From NCBI GenBank assembly GCA_900404475.1, contig OUQQ01000094.1, forward strand, positions 1 to 45,660: DNA of 45,660 nt. Direction: 5' to 3'. The DNA comes from Spongospora subterranea. Its lineage: Eukaryota > Endomyxa > Phytomyxea > Plasmodiophorida > Plasmodiophoridae. Below, piece after piece: positions 22,345 to 33,923 of this stretch (positions within the stretch are counted from its first letter, which is position 1; the number at the start of each line of letters is the position of its first letter). The notes under the pieces are model-generated. The model made no database searches. It saw nothing but the letters and a program-made list of their open reading frames with translations, and had not been told where the DNA came from. The translations under genes were made by a program, and so were the position numbers.

Positions 22345-24449
22345 ATGGAGCTTAATGTCTTGACCAGATGGGAGTCGCTGTCGTCCAATTTGTCCTCAGC
22401 TACCGTGCGACATCGAGTTGATAAAGATTTATGTTTGCCCCACGAACTGTATCCGAAGCGTGTTGAGTATCCGTAAGTCGTTCATTCTACGTTGTCAGAC
22501 TCAGTTTCTACGTTGTCGAATTCGGTTTTGGCTAACAGAATCGCACTCTATAGGTCTTCCAGTTCAATGATCGATCTGTTTCTTGGCGAAGATAACGACC
22601 AAATGTTGGATGAATCAACTCCAACTCAAAACCGGGCATTTTTGCTTCTCGTACAAACCGCGGTCAAAAGATTTGGGGAAAGATTCGCTATCGGGGCGTT
22701 ACGTAATCAAAACTAATGCAGCAGCGAATTCCTTTTTTTTTTAGTCAATGTAGTTCAGACTTTTTTCATGGCGTCTAAGCTAATTCTCAAAAAGCGGGCC
22801 CGAGTGTTAACTACCACTCCGCTGTCAGTTTATTGTGCCATTAAGCGATGAAGTTATTAAGTCTTTTACAGAAGCTCTCTAGGATTAAACCATATTGCCC
22901 GTGTTGGTTGGTTTTCCGGGTGTTTCTTAACGGTGCTAGGGGCCGGTATGCAGTTAGTGAAGTTGCAACTGGATAAACCTCCCACCAGCCGTTCTAATGG
23001 TATGATGTCCGAAGGAACCTTGCAAAATAAGAAGTTTGCATCCCTGTGGTAAAAAAGATATTCCGCTAAACGCCTATTTCTGATATTGGTTTCAGTACCT
23101 GGATTACTGGTGCTGCGGCGGGAATGTCCATATTACTTCTTCCGAGATCATACAGAGCACCGATATCTCTCTTTTTTAGCATTCGAGCTTTGGGTAGCCC
23201 GTATTTTTGCCTTGTGGTTTGTTTTCATGGTGTTGTGCTGAACAGAGGTTTCTTGTCGGCTCCTTTGTGAGAGAAAGTTGCTGCCTTGTATCCCACATTC
23301 CGATATTTTGTTGATGTCGCTGTCGTCTGGGCAAGTTCTGCATTCATGGCTTTTCGATTGTGATTCGCTTGACTCCGGTTACCGTCGGTTCCTTGATTAT
23401 CAAGGTCGGGTTGTTGATATGCCTGCATCTAAGTCCTGACGCCATGGTCAAGGTGGTAAATCTCGTATTGCTGTCGATGCATACAGTTATTCAATGCAAA
23501 AAACTCCAATTCCTGACAACATCATCACTGCGCTCAACAAATCTCGACAAGCAATGATTCCATCTCCATCCCTATATTCACAGAACCTCAGCGGGTGCAA
23601 TATCATTCATCCGGAAGTCTCTTCGTGCCTTCTGGCCAGTTGGTATCAAACGATTTTATTTACTGGTTGGGAACCTGAATTTTGTCGAAAGGGAGTTCTT
23701 TGTGTCGTCTTTTAGACGAACTATACCAGTATATGTACCAGTTTATTTTTTACCACTTATTTTGTTTAAAAATCAGGTATTTTCGATAAAATATCTACTG
23801 TTCATAAATTTAATTTTAGTGTTTAGGAAGTTCGTAACTCACCGTTAGCATCTACGCTCCACACCGTCGGGAGCGTAATTAGGTCCTCAACGTTTTTGGC
23901 TGCATTCTGTTCTTTGTCATGGCTTGTCTCGTGCGCACAACGGTAAGTAAGTTCATTGGACTGCTCTTGATTAAAAGTCTGACATCACATGAAGTCAAAC
24001 AGGTTTTTCATCTTTTTCGGGTTATATAGCTGGGATCGTTGCTGGCTCGGCTTTAGGAATTGGTAAAACTCTATGTTATAATCATTACGGGTCTTCATAT
24101 TCAGCTGCCACTTCTAGAACAAAAGCACAGACGCATAGAGATTGCATTAGCTGTATTTTCTCAAGCATTGCAATCGATTTATAAGGTGACATCTTAGTTG
24201 TGGTGGTGAACAATGACTGAAGCCTGGGTGAAACAGGTCGTCTCTCGCTGGCTAGTCGCGAATGGTAGCAACTATAGGATTCCTGATCTTAGCATTATCT
24301 CATTTGTTATTTCGTCTGCGATAATCTGTCACACATTTATCTGGAACCCCAAAGCTCTTCGACGCGGATATTACTCTCTCCTTAAATGGACCTTCGGATC
24401 TGGAGTATCGGAAATCGCTCCTTGCCTCTCCGAAATCGATAACAGTTGA
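22345..24449 (+). CDS. TMEM135: TMEM135-like peroxisomal/mitochondrial membrane protein
   Basis: Eleven small exons: 22345-22472, 22554-22702, 22745-22823, 22872-23048, 23096-23193, 23246-23432, 23584-23776, 23883-23946, 24003-24037, 24105-24185, 24237-24449. They join in frame to 467 aa; human TMEM135 is 458. Two homologous halves are visible, as in TMEM135. Each has a 'helix, G-x-x-x-G segment, ARR/RR, then P-x-x-x-x-L' layout: WITGAAAGMSILLLP with RALEV and PCIPHSDILLMSLSSGQVL in the first half, SGYIAGILPLLEQKHRR with SQALQSIYK and IPDLSIISFVIS in the second. The family acts in peroxisome/lipid metabolism and mitochondrial dynamics. Introns are 42-151 nt. The E6/E7 donor (GTCCTG) is weak, and the first exon could begin upstream of ATG 22345. 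Exon 8 needs the second of two tandem GTAAGT donors. Confidence 0.8.
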
Positions 24450-24525
24450 TAAAGATCAAAGTCAACCTTGCTCATATTGCCGATATGTACATGGAATCGC
24501 CCTGCTGCATGATGCTCATTGATAA

Positions 24526-24948
24526 TCAGTCGGACTGGTTACGTTGATGATATTGGCGCTTTGACATATTTGAGAATGGATTGGTGTGTGCCATGAGAGT
24601 GCCTTCGTTGAAAGCTTGAGCGATTTCCAGAAAGAATTGAACCGTACTCATGACGCAATTTAAACTTAAATTCCTGTCGTGTGCTAACAGTTTGTCAAAG
24701 ACCGATTTTTGTTGTTCGATCAAGATTTTTTCAATTATCTTGCGTTTTTCATGAAAATATTTCCAAGTATTGCCGGGTGTGAAATCCAGTTTGCTCGTTG
24801 CATCAGCGACCAAAATTTTGCTGCCGCTTTGATGTTGACTGCGAGTATACGTTGTAGATCGGAGCGGTGACTTCCTCGTCACAGGAACCAATCTAGTGCA
24901 TATGGTCAACGATCTTTGAAAACTCAGGGTAAAATGATCATCGTTCAA
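24526..24948 (-). CDS. Hypothetical ORF, antisense to the carboxypeptidase start
   Basis: An open minus-strand frame of up to 140 codons. The part downstream of about 24840 is helical and charged (WKYFHEKRKIIEKILIEQQK) and looks more like coding sequence than the opposite strand does. Its 5' end overlaps the first exon of the carboxypeptidase on the plus strand. No domain recognised; it may be one exon of an unresolved gene. Confidence 0.3.
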   Translation of the reverse strand: MNDDHFTLSFQRSLTICTRLVPVTRKSPLRSTTYTRSQHQSGSKILVADATSKLDFTPGNTWKYFHEKRKIIEKILIEQQKSVFDKLLAHDRNLSLNCVMSTVQFFLEIAQAFNEGTLMAHTNPFSNMSKRQYHQRNQSD

Positions 24949-26084
24949 CTGGTACTGATGTTCCTACACGTGTCCACAGCTGCATTGCCGCCATTTTACC
25001 ATTCAACTGGGGCAATACACGATGCCCTCGTGCAAATGGCCAACGGGAGTTCACATGCCCGGATGGTATTTTTCGAACACTACACTACAACGAGTCAAAC
25101 TTGATCAGGGTTAATAACTGAGCTACAGGAGACACACTATTTCGCCCAGAGTAATGGTGAGATTGATTACGTCGACTCCTTCAAGCTATCGCAATCTGCG
25201 ACAGATCCTGTGCCTTCATCTAAGTTGAGGGTTTTACTCGTGTTTGGTGAACATGGTCGGGAGTTGATCACGTCGGAAATTGCCCTTCATCTAATCAGTA
25301 TGAATCCGGCTCAGGCTTGTCATTAAGGTGTTCTAACGTCTTGAATAGCGACCTTGCTATCTCAAAACGATTCAGATATTCTCAGCATTGCAGACATCAC
25401 TGTGGTTCCAGTGCTAAGTACTTGGTCAAGGAACAATGCCCTATTGCACGACCCATGCATTAGAAAAAACAGCAACGGAGTCGATTTGAACCGGAATTGG
25501 GATTTCAAGTGGATGACAAACAGTTCCGTCAGATATCAATGACACTCTGGATTGGTTTACCAACGCAATGGTTTAGGCAATCCAGATGACGAGACATATT
25601 CCGGAAACTTCCCTTTTTCAGAAGAGGAATCCAATTTTTTGTTGAAATCTGCCAAGGCGTTTCGGCCACATCTGTACATCAACGTGCACAGCGGTATCAA
25701 AGAGATTTACTACGGTTGGGACTACAAAATGGAATCAGTTTCTAAATCGGCGTTATCCATAGCTGTATCTGAGCATCTGGTGGGCATTCACTCGACAACT
25801 GTCAGACGGTTGCTGATGTTCGTTAGGAGTCAATTTGTCAATGTCGATCAGGGGGAGGTGGTATTCTTGGAGGATATCTCGCATTTGGAACGAGCATGGA
25901 TTATATATATGCAGTTCTTGGAGCGCAAGCGTCGCTAACGTTCGAAGTATTTGGAAAGGACGGGTTTGATTGCTTCGAAATGTTTAATCCTACTACAGAA
26001 GAGGAATATTACGACACTCTTGAGAACTGGAGTGTGATCATTATGGAAGCAATCCGATTTACAGCATCACAGTCAGACGAATAA
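24934..26084 (+). CDS. Secreted zinc carboxypeptidase, family M14
   Basis: Five exons: 24934-25065, 25129-25297 (or from 25123), 25349-25522, 25577-25779, 25827-26084; 311 aa. A signal peptide (MIIVQLVLMFLHVSTAA) leads directly into the catalytic domain without a propeptide of A/B type. Zinc ligands and catalytic residues are all present: HGRE in FGEHGRELITSE (His and Glu ligands), the substrate-carboxylate NR in GVDLNRNWDFKW, the third ligand in INVHSG, and the catalytic Glu in SLTFEVFG. Such enzymes remove single C-terminal residues from peptides outside the cell or in secretory or digestive vacuoles. Introns are 47-63 nt. Confidence 0.9.
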
Positions 26085-26166
26085 TAGATTCATTAATAAA
26101 TATACACTGGTAAGTATAATCACACTGATATAGATATACCCAACTTGGGCGACATTGCAAACAACT

Positions 26167-29100
26167 TTACATCGTTTCATGCTTTTGGCGACGCCTTGGA
26201 CCACGAGCCAGGGATTCATTCTTCCTCTTCTTTTCCGTTATCGTTAGATTCGGATCGAACAACCTCTGGCGACATCGACTATTCAATATTTGCTGAGCAG
26301 AAAAAATATACCTTACATGTCCCTGGTCAGCGTTGACAACCAGCCGCCTAGAACGTGCATCTTCAACAAGATCCGCCCAGACAGACTTTGAAGAAGATAA
26401 ACTCCGAGAGCATCCAACGATCAAACATGATCTGTTTAATGAAGTACTGAATAAGTAAAAAATGAGAAAATTTAAAGCGAGTAAGGTACTCTTTGGCTCG
26501 AGTGATAGAAACGACAAGGCGGCGAGGATCTGCAACAAAACCTTGAAGCAACATTAATGAATCGGAAGTTGGTGTGGAACAGTGTAAAATTACCCAATCC
26601 TCTGTCACCAGAGTGCGCATTTGAAGCACGCACTGCTGATATAATGATGATATCGCGCTCTTGCCCTTGGAAACTGTCAACGGTCCTGACATCCGGCAGG
26701 TTGATACGCAAAGTTGCCGCCTATGAAGAAAAATCAGCTCATTTCTTGGTCAAGATTTGAATTTACTTGGCGAAGAATTTCTCGAACTTGGGCCTGATAT
26801 GGAGTGATAATACCGACGGACGGAGGTTTGCAACCAGATTGAGACACAACATCGTTAATATGGCGAAAAAGCATAGCAACAAAAATCGCTTCTGTTGGAT
26901 TAGCCTTTGATCGATCGACCTGAATGTCTTCGCTAGGAACATCGAAAAACAGATAAGGTTGAATAAGGCGGTCAGAATAAAACGAAGGAGGGGCGCGAAG
27001 TGATGCGCTGCGAAGCTTGCCATCGTAAAACCTGGCGGAAGGGAATGCGCAAATTCTGTAGACACGATTTTGATATCAGTACAGTCAACAACTGAGAGCA
27101 TGATACATACTCTGGATGCATTCTATATTGGTCGGTCAACATGATTGGCTTCATGACCGTCTCCAAACGCTCAAACAAAGATCTGCTGAGCCCGTTCTTC
27201 TCGGCGGCTTGTGATATCACTGCGAAATTGTCAAACAATTTTCCATCGAAACAAGATATTAGCACCTGTTGCAGGAAGTTGACGAGGATCACCAACAAGA
27301 ATAAGCTTGCGACACGAATATTGTAGGGGAATGAGACTTTCAACCTCTTGAGCTTGTGCCGCTTCATCGATTATTACTGTGTGGAAACCATGTGGCGCAT
27401 TTGAAACAATGCTAGAACCACTCCCAGATAAAGTCGAAACCAGAACACTGGCGTCTGCGACTAACTTCGCCCTAATTTCCTGAATTATAAAACTAATCAG
27501 CTCAGTTCAACACAGAAACTAAAACAACAAACTTGCGAAGATTGCCGTTGATTTCCGGAAGTCGATGGGTTGCCATGATTTGTTTGCGATCCAATTCTAA
27601 GTTGGGACAACTGAGTCGCGGCTGCAAGCTTGTCTAGAGCAACAGATTCTGCACGAGACCCTACTGTAACATTTCCACCAATTCGAATAAGAGGATATTC
27701 GATTCCAGGTGAAATACTCTATGACGTATTCACACTTGAGAAAAATAAGAGCCACAACGTAGACGCTGCGCAAAAGTACCTGGATATTTGCATCAATTAG
27801 GCGAGACGTCAATTCATCTGCTGCTGCATTGGACGGGGTGCAAACTAATATGTGAACACCACGAGCTTTTCTCCATCCAGGGACTCCACGTGACAGAGAG
27901 GCTCTGCTTTGTTCTGCCAGCAGTGTTTTTATCAATGCCACTATAACCGTAGTTTTCCCTGTACCAGGAGGGCCTTCCACCGCGAGTTTAGATTCAGAAT
28001 GAACATTAAAATGAAATGTACCTTGAAGAAGAATGATTGGACAAGAGGAAGTAAGAGTTTGTTCAATAGCAGATGTTTGACAACTATTCAGGCAAACAGC
28101 ATGCTCAAGGGTTGTTGAAGTCGATGTTGACCGTTCAGAATACAAGTCAGCGCCCATAACAATTTGGGAAGATAAGCGAAGGCGCTGGACGGTTTCCAAC
28201 GCCCGTGTGTTGCGGATGTACGTAGTCATTGAGCAAACACGCACATAGCACCATTTCGGTTTGTCTTGATCCTCCTTCCATGGGGGCATGACTCGGATTA
28301 AAAGACGGCTGCCGTTTGATGACCCGTCCACAAGCCCAAATTTTGCTGACTCAGGAACAAGACCAGATGTAGTTCTGGTTTGAAAAGGCCATAGAGCGAC
28401 AAGATCATTCTCAACAACACGAGCCTGCTCAGACACCTCAACAGGCGAAAACAGCAACAAAATCCCAGGAAGAGCTGCAGTCGCTGTTTGATCTCGTCCG
28501 ACCGCAGAGATGGTAGCAGGCTCTGAAACTCGCAACTGACTCAGATCGGCATGGATGCTAGCACGAGCTTCTTCAAGCAACAGCGGACCGAAATAGCGAC
28601 GATAGGCAATGAGATCAGGAAACTTTTGATATCGTTTTGTGGAAAATTGAGCGGAGATTTGGTCACGAAGAAAGGGACCTACAACTTCACGAGTAGACCA
28701 ATTGAGAACTTGTTCAATGAAATGAGATACGCCCCTCAGTGGAAGGTTCGCGATTTCCTGAGCAGTTTTAGCTGAAATTTCAGAATCCTTATTAGGATGA
28801 GGACCTATCGCGGCACGGCGACGAAGCAGCGCCTTTTTTGCTGTTGTTAACGGCTTAATCACGATGTTCTTTATCATTGCTTGTTGGGATCCTGAAACGT
28901 CAACATAGTCTCGAAGAGATTCCAATCCCGCTCGATATGATGCGATTTTGTCCGAAGAAGAAGCAACTGCCTTAGATTCAAGCCAATAACTTTGCATTGT
29001 CTGCGGTTTTTGACATGAAGGTACATTCACAATTCCGTTAAGCTTTACCACTTTCGAGGCTGGGGCAATCTGAGAACGGGAACTCTTAGGCACAACCTTG

Positions 29101-31879
29101 ATTGAAGAAGATATTGTTGGGTTTTGCGATTTCAAACTGGTCGCTGGGTAAAATTTTTGGGAAGCTGCAAGCATAACCGATGGCTTCTTAGGTGGATCCG
29201 CTAGGGCATCATCATTAAGTTGAGCCGCAGAAATTGATGGAATGTGAGTTGACACCATAGGGAGAGTGAATGAAACGATATGAGCACTATCGTCGACATT
29301 CAGGCGGTCACCAAGTATATCCGGTAAAATCTGTGAAAGATAATTTAGATGAGATGTATCCGACAATCCATGTTCATAAAGCCAAATAGCATCGTTTGAT
29401 AAATTTTTAAGAGTGTCACGGAAAGTGGATTTTTCTTCGGGGCATGATCGAAGATATCGGCGAACGAACTGAAACCATCGACGACGAGTTGACACAGGAA
29501 TACGCTCACGCATGGACAGCCAATTTTTCAGAATATCCGAAAAGGGCAACCTTGGATCAGCAAGTGATCCTAGAAGAATGGAGGCAAGGTCAAAAACAGC
29601 AGAAAACGTGCGATCAAATTGCTGCATTGTGTAAAATACATGACCCGACGCGATGATGCTAACCATAGAATCCCATAATCGAGCGAGGGGCACTTTTTCC
29701 AATTGATCCGAAACGGTGATTTCACCGTGTTTACAGACAAGAAGTTTTTGCAACCAAAACGACATTCCAAAAAGATATTGAAATGACAACCTGCGCACAT
29801 TATCGTTGAAGTTGGAAGCAATATTGAGCAAGTTTGCGAAGCTTTTCCGAACAGCCGGCTTAGTACAGTGTTCAACGCAAGTATTGGACATCTTGGTGAA
29901 AGCCGGGCAATCTAACCTTAAAAGAGCCGATAAACAATCGGAAATGGTGATTGCATTGTCGTCGAGGCAATGCATTGATTTAACAAGATGACGAATTACA
30001 GCACTGATATGAATGGACGTTTCAGGATACGCGACTAAGCAAAATACAAGCTTGTTAATCACGTCTATTCGATCAGCAAAAATTGCAAGAGTAGCATTAA
30101 GATCAGTAGACAGCGATTGCAGATAGGTTTGCATGGCTGTTCTTATGGACATATACACAAGTATGTGTTGGTCAACACCGTGCGAAGTCAGATACAAAAC
30201 AGAGGGATGAACCGAGGTGGCAGAACAAAGAATGTCTAAAAGAAGCGAGTGCAGTGCAGAGGGAATGTTGGATATAGGGACTGATGTGATTTCTGACCAG
30301 ATAGCATTGGAGATCAACAAATTTTTACAGCGATTATCGGCTGAAAACCCCATAGCTTCGGGTTGTGTAGCAAAATTAGCTAGAACTTCAAAATCATGAT
30401 TAAGAACATCAAGTATGATACCGCAGGCTTCTTCTGCGACGGGAATTCTTACAAAATCAGGGCACCCTCTAAGAAAGTTCACGAAATCCGAGCAGTCAAA
30501 GGACACTCCAATGGAGACAATTCCGTCGGCAGCAATGTCGCAGCAAGACACGGCTGTATAGTGCAGATTTGATTCAAACAACGATTTGATGATGCTGAAG
30601 ATAGCTCGCCAGCAACATACTTTTGATTCGTATGTAACGTCAGGATCTTGAGGAAGCAGAGTTGATGAGTGAGTTTTCAAAAAATGAACAGCAGTTGAAC
30701 AAAACTTATGATGTTCATCAGCTGGCAATGACAGCACAAATTTTGGTATGGTAGCAATGGTCAAAGAGCTGATGTATGATCTCATACTCAACATCGTGCG
30801 GCTGCTACTTCCGTATATAATGGCATGTTGAAACGCATCTGCCATGACAGAAGGGGATATTATACTATCGGAAACCCAGAGCAACTCTCCAGCATGTTGG
30901 CATAGACAAGAAAAACACGACAAAATAGCGGAGTACAGATCTTTGGGAATATCCTCAGAAAATGGAACATGCGTACCATCTGGCGCGACGTTGATCAAGC
31001 CAGAATGCGAAAACAATTTTAGCAGAAATACTGGTGACCCACATAAAAGAAGGCTGGACACATTCGGCCACAGAGAATCAGGAACAATAGAGAGCAGTAT
31101 ACATATTCCACTCCAAAATGAAGACTTGTTATAGAGAAACCCTCGAAATTCGCAGTCTTCGTGGGCAAAAGCGTTTTTAACTAAAATGTTGCGGCATTCA
31201 TGCAATGCAGAAATGAAAGCACCATCGGAAGAATCGATGCGAGAAGCGTTTCCTCTACATAGACTTTGAGCCCATGAACGAATCACTGGGTCAGGATGCA
31301 CGCAAAACAAGTAAACTCCTGCCAAGAGCGATCCTTCGTTCGACCGGACAGTGGAGTTCAGAGAAGGTGAATGCAAATTTTTCGTCATATAGCATACAAT
31401 GGCGGCATTTAGGTCAGGATGTCGGCTTAACTGTGGACGGCGTAAAAATTCATACAATGCGTTCTGAAGGACTGAATTTTTTAACCGAACTGAATCTGCT
31501 TCTATCATATGCGACTCGAGCACGTCAATTGAGTAAATTTCGAATCGCTCATGCAAACCGCGCAAATAAGCTAAATACGAATGAAAATTGATGAAGCAAC
31601 AAGCAACCACATGTAGTCACCATTAACACTATCGGACCATCTAGTGATACAATCGCGGCAATTGATTCGGGACAGAATCCTCTGCAAGCAGACCCAAAAT
31701 TCAGTTTCAGGAAACTCGAGAAGCCCGCAGAGAAATTTGGCTGTGCCCGGGTAAAGACACCATATATGTTCCTGATCGCCAAACAGCTGGATCAGCCTCC
31801 TGTACATACTCCACCTATCATCTGATGTACAAGCGGGGTCTGATATTATCCTTTCAGCGTCAATAGCAGCATCTTCCAT
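26167..31879 (-). CDS. SEN1: SEN1/senataxin-type RNA/DNA helicase
   Basis: Eleven exons on the minus strand: 31879-31621, 31570-28022, 27973-27780, 27718-27533, 27479-27266, 27219-27111, 27055-26767, 26720-26594, 26541-26490, 26446-26317, 26265-26167; 1735 aa. The N-terminal two thirds, mostly one 3.5-kb exon, is a helical-repeat region like the SEN1 N-terminal domain. The C-terminal SF1B helicase shows motif I GPPGTGKTT (about residue 1270), Ia CTPSNAAADEL, II IIDEAAQ (about 1436), III LVGDPRQLPAT, IV TDQYRMHPE, V DSFQGQERDIIIIS and VI SITRAK, then the W-x-x-L-x-x-x-A end element. Family members unwind R-loops and terminate non-coding transcription. All helicase introns are 43-61 nt and phase-consistent. 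Two alternative donors at the end of exon 1 (31630 and 31621) both keep frame. Confidence 0.93.
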
Positions 31880-32509
31880 TGTCGCCTTCGCCGCCTCGCC
31901 AGTGAACTCTCACGGTCATCAGGCACATAAACCTCCGACCAACAGCGAATAAGCAACTCTGCCATTATAAAACGCACACCGAACAGTTCGTACCAATTAT
32001 AACAAATGATAATGGGGATCAGATCAACCCCAAACTTCAGGGAAACGTTAACACTGCTGGCTCTGCTAGTGTAGAGTGGACCACACGGAACTGTATCACG
32101 GACATTATCCCATGTCGCGCTCAGTCACTGTCAGTGTTGATGAAATGAGTGTTGACGCAGCCCGCAGCTATAACTGCACTGCAGTCACGGGTCAACGATA
32201 CGGTTGGTCAAATCACAACAGGTACATACAGTACAACGTCAATCTAAGGAATCTTGAAATGAATCTCTGTCGATCGTAGTACAAGACTGCTTTCGTGCTT
32301 ACATGCACCGGAAACAGGTTCCTCAAATGACTTAAGGACGGAAGTTTTCTGTCGTGGAAAATTTTAGTCGAAGACCGCATTCTGATTCTTGTTTGGTTTT
32401 TTAATTAACCAGAACAGGGTGCTATTTACCTCTCGATGAACACAGAACCTTGCTCAGAACCTTGCTCGCCATTGTCAACGCATTGCAACTAAATCGGCGT
32501 CTAGTTGTT
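31880..32509. other. Intergenic, no gene seen
   Basis: Region upstream of SEN1 and downstream of the small minus-strand gene. Only short, unconvincing frames (for example 32076-32279, plus strand). It probably holds the SEN1 promoter. Confidence 0.6.
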
Positions 32510-33000
32510 TCAAAAGCCGCCATTCTCGTTCATATCTGAGTTCCACAAACTGGCCGCATGTTCATTGCAAATCGACATGAACTCTTCCTCATATGGTGGT
32601 TGAAGGTTTTTCCTTAGCGATGACGTCCGCCTGATGCAATAGGCACCTGGTGTTTGGTGCACCAAAATCTCGGAAGCGTGTTCCATGTCGAGTGATGATA
32701 TCTGCATCACATTGGCTTCATCTGAACCAAATTTCATCAGCTTGCTTCGCCCCGCCGGGCAATATGCATCCAGCATTTTCAAACAGTTACATTAAAAATG
32801 GTGTCAGCAATGTGTCCTATGGAACATCGGTGAGACCTGCCAGAATGTGGGGAACGACAATGTGGTGCACCCTTTACCCCACATATGATTCGATTCTCTT
32901 CGTCCCATGTTGCACCATCAGAGCAAACAATGGATGGGTGGGTTTTAGTGGGAGGTGAAGTAAATGATGATTTTGTGCTGGGGTTGTGGCTCCGCTGCAT
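32510..33000 (-). CDS. Hypothetical 146-aa protein
   Basis: Two exons, 33000-32791 and 32740-32510, with a 49-nt intron that keeps frame (GTAACT...AAG). The first exon carries several Cys and His (SIVCSDGATWDEENRIICG, then APHCRSPHSGRSHRC). The second is polar and ends with an acidic, Asn-rich tail. There is no signal peptide. I do not recognise it. The Cys spacing might suggest a small metal site. Confidence 0.5.
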
Positions 33001-33324
33001 CGGATAGACTGTTTCAAAACGTGGCTTCCCTGCTGCGTCGGCTCCATCGCCCGATCGTGCTTATGAAATCTCGGTCCGGCGTCGTTTCCCCGAACCGTTT
33101 CAATTTAGCTAATAAACTGCATCAATCCTTCTACGAGGCTCTACCTAGTTCTTCAAGGTTTTACTACATGTCAAACATGAGTTCAAGCGTAGCAGGGTCA
33201 ATTTGCAAATCTGATATTCCCAGTTTGTTGGGGTCCGAATGCCCCTGATAATCTGGCAGATTTTCGATTTTGTTTGATGAACGCACTTTCAACGGCATCT
33301 GCATTTTGATAGAAGTTTAAAGGA

Positions 33325-33923
33325 TCAACCAGGTGTGATTTGCTTGGAGGTGTATGTGCTATCCGAGGCAACGATTATACGGTGCCAAGATTGAAGGGAA
33401 GGGACCAAAGCCAGCCATAGATTCTCAGCAATCAGCAATACATTCACATTACAGTATAATAGGTCTGGATAGAAATTTAGCTGGCGAAAATGATTCAGGT
33501 TACGGCCGGCATAGATTAACCCGTTGATAGCTTCATGGGAGATGTTCGCCAGACCTGCGTTCATGATGTGGAAAATAATCTGCCAAAGGGTTGTTCGATC
33601 TGTCAAACGATGACCGCTGAAGGTTTGAATATCTTCGTGTCTTGACTCACGATGGGATATTTGTATTTCATGATGACACGCATCGGCATTGCTAAATTCG
33701 ACAGAGCAGTTCACTTCGAGGGGCCAGGAGACGGGGGGGACGAACAACCTCGCCAGGAGACCGGGGGGACGACCAACTTCGCCTGAGCAGGCCACCATTG
33801 GACGTACGTACTCGATCGATACATTTCTGGAGTAGCAGTTGTCAAAGCTGCTCAGGGAAACAGAGTTGCACATCTTGCTTCTGGCTTCAAGCCCGTACAT
33901 AACATGTCCAGGGATCCGCTCGA
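33325..33923 (-). CDS. Hypothetical single-exon ORF
   Basis: An open frame of about 200 codons with several candidate ATGs; the upstream ones overlap, in antisense, the first exon of the PH-PH-FHA gene. The C-terminal half is hydrophobic and coding-like (NVNVLLIAENLWLALVPSLQ). A 29-bp tandem duplication lies inside the frame, where it does not preserve the reading frame between copies (29 is not a multiple of 3). Unrecognised; may be decayed. Confidence 0.3.
33725..33782. repeat. Two tandem 29-bp units
   Basis: Copies at 33725-33753 and 33754-33782, each beginning CAGGAGAC and ending in a CTCGC or TTCGC, differ at about three positions and contain a run of G. They look like a recent tandem duplication. 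Confidence 0.8.

Noticed and set aside
23096..23193. TMEM135 as a frameshifted pseudogene
   Set aside because: Apparent frame breaks disappear once 42-67-nt introns are allowed; all eleven exons then join in phase to 467 aa.
25102..25104. In-frame TGA in the carboxypeptidase
   Set aside because: Inside a short intron (25066-25122 or -25128) that joins the two coding parts in phase.
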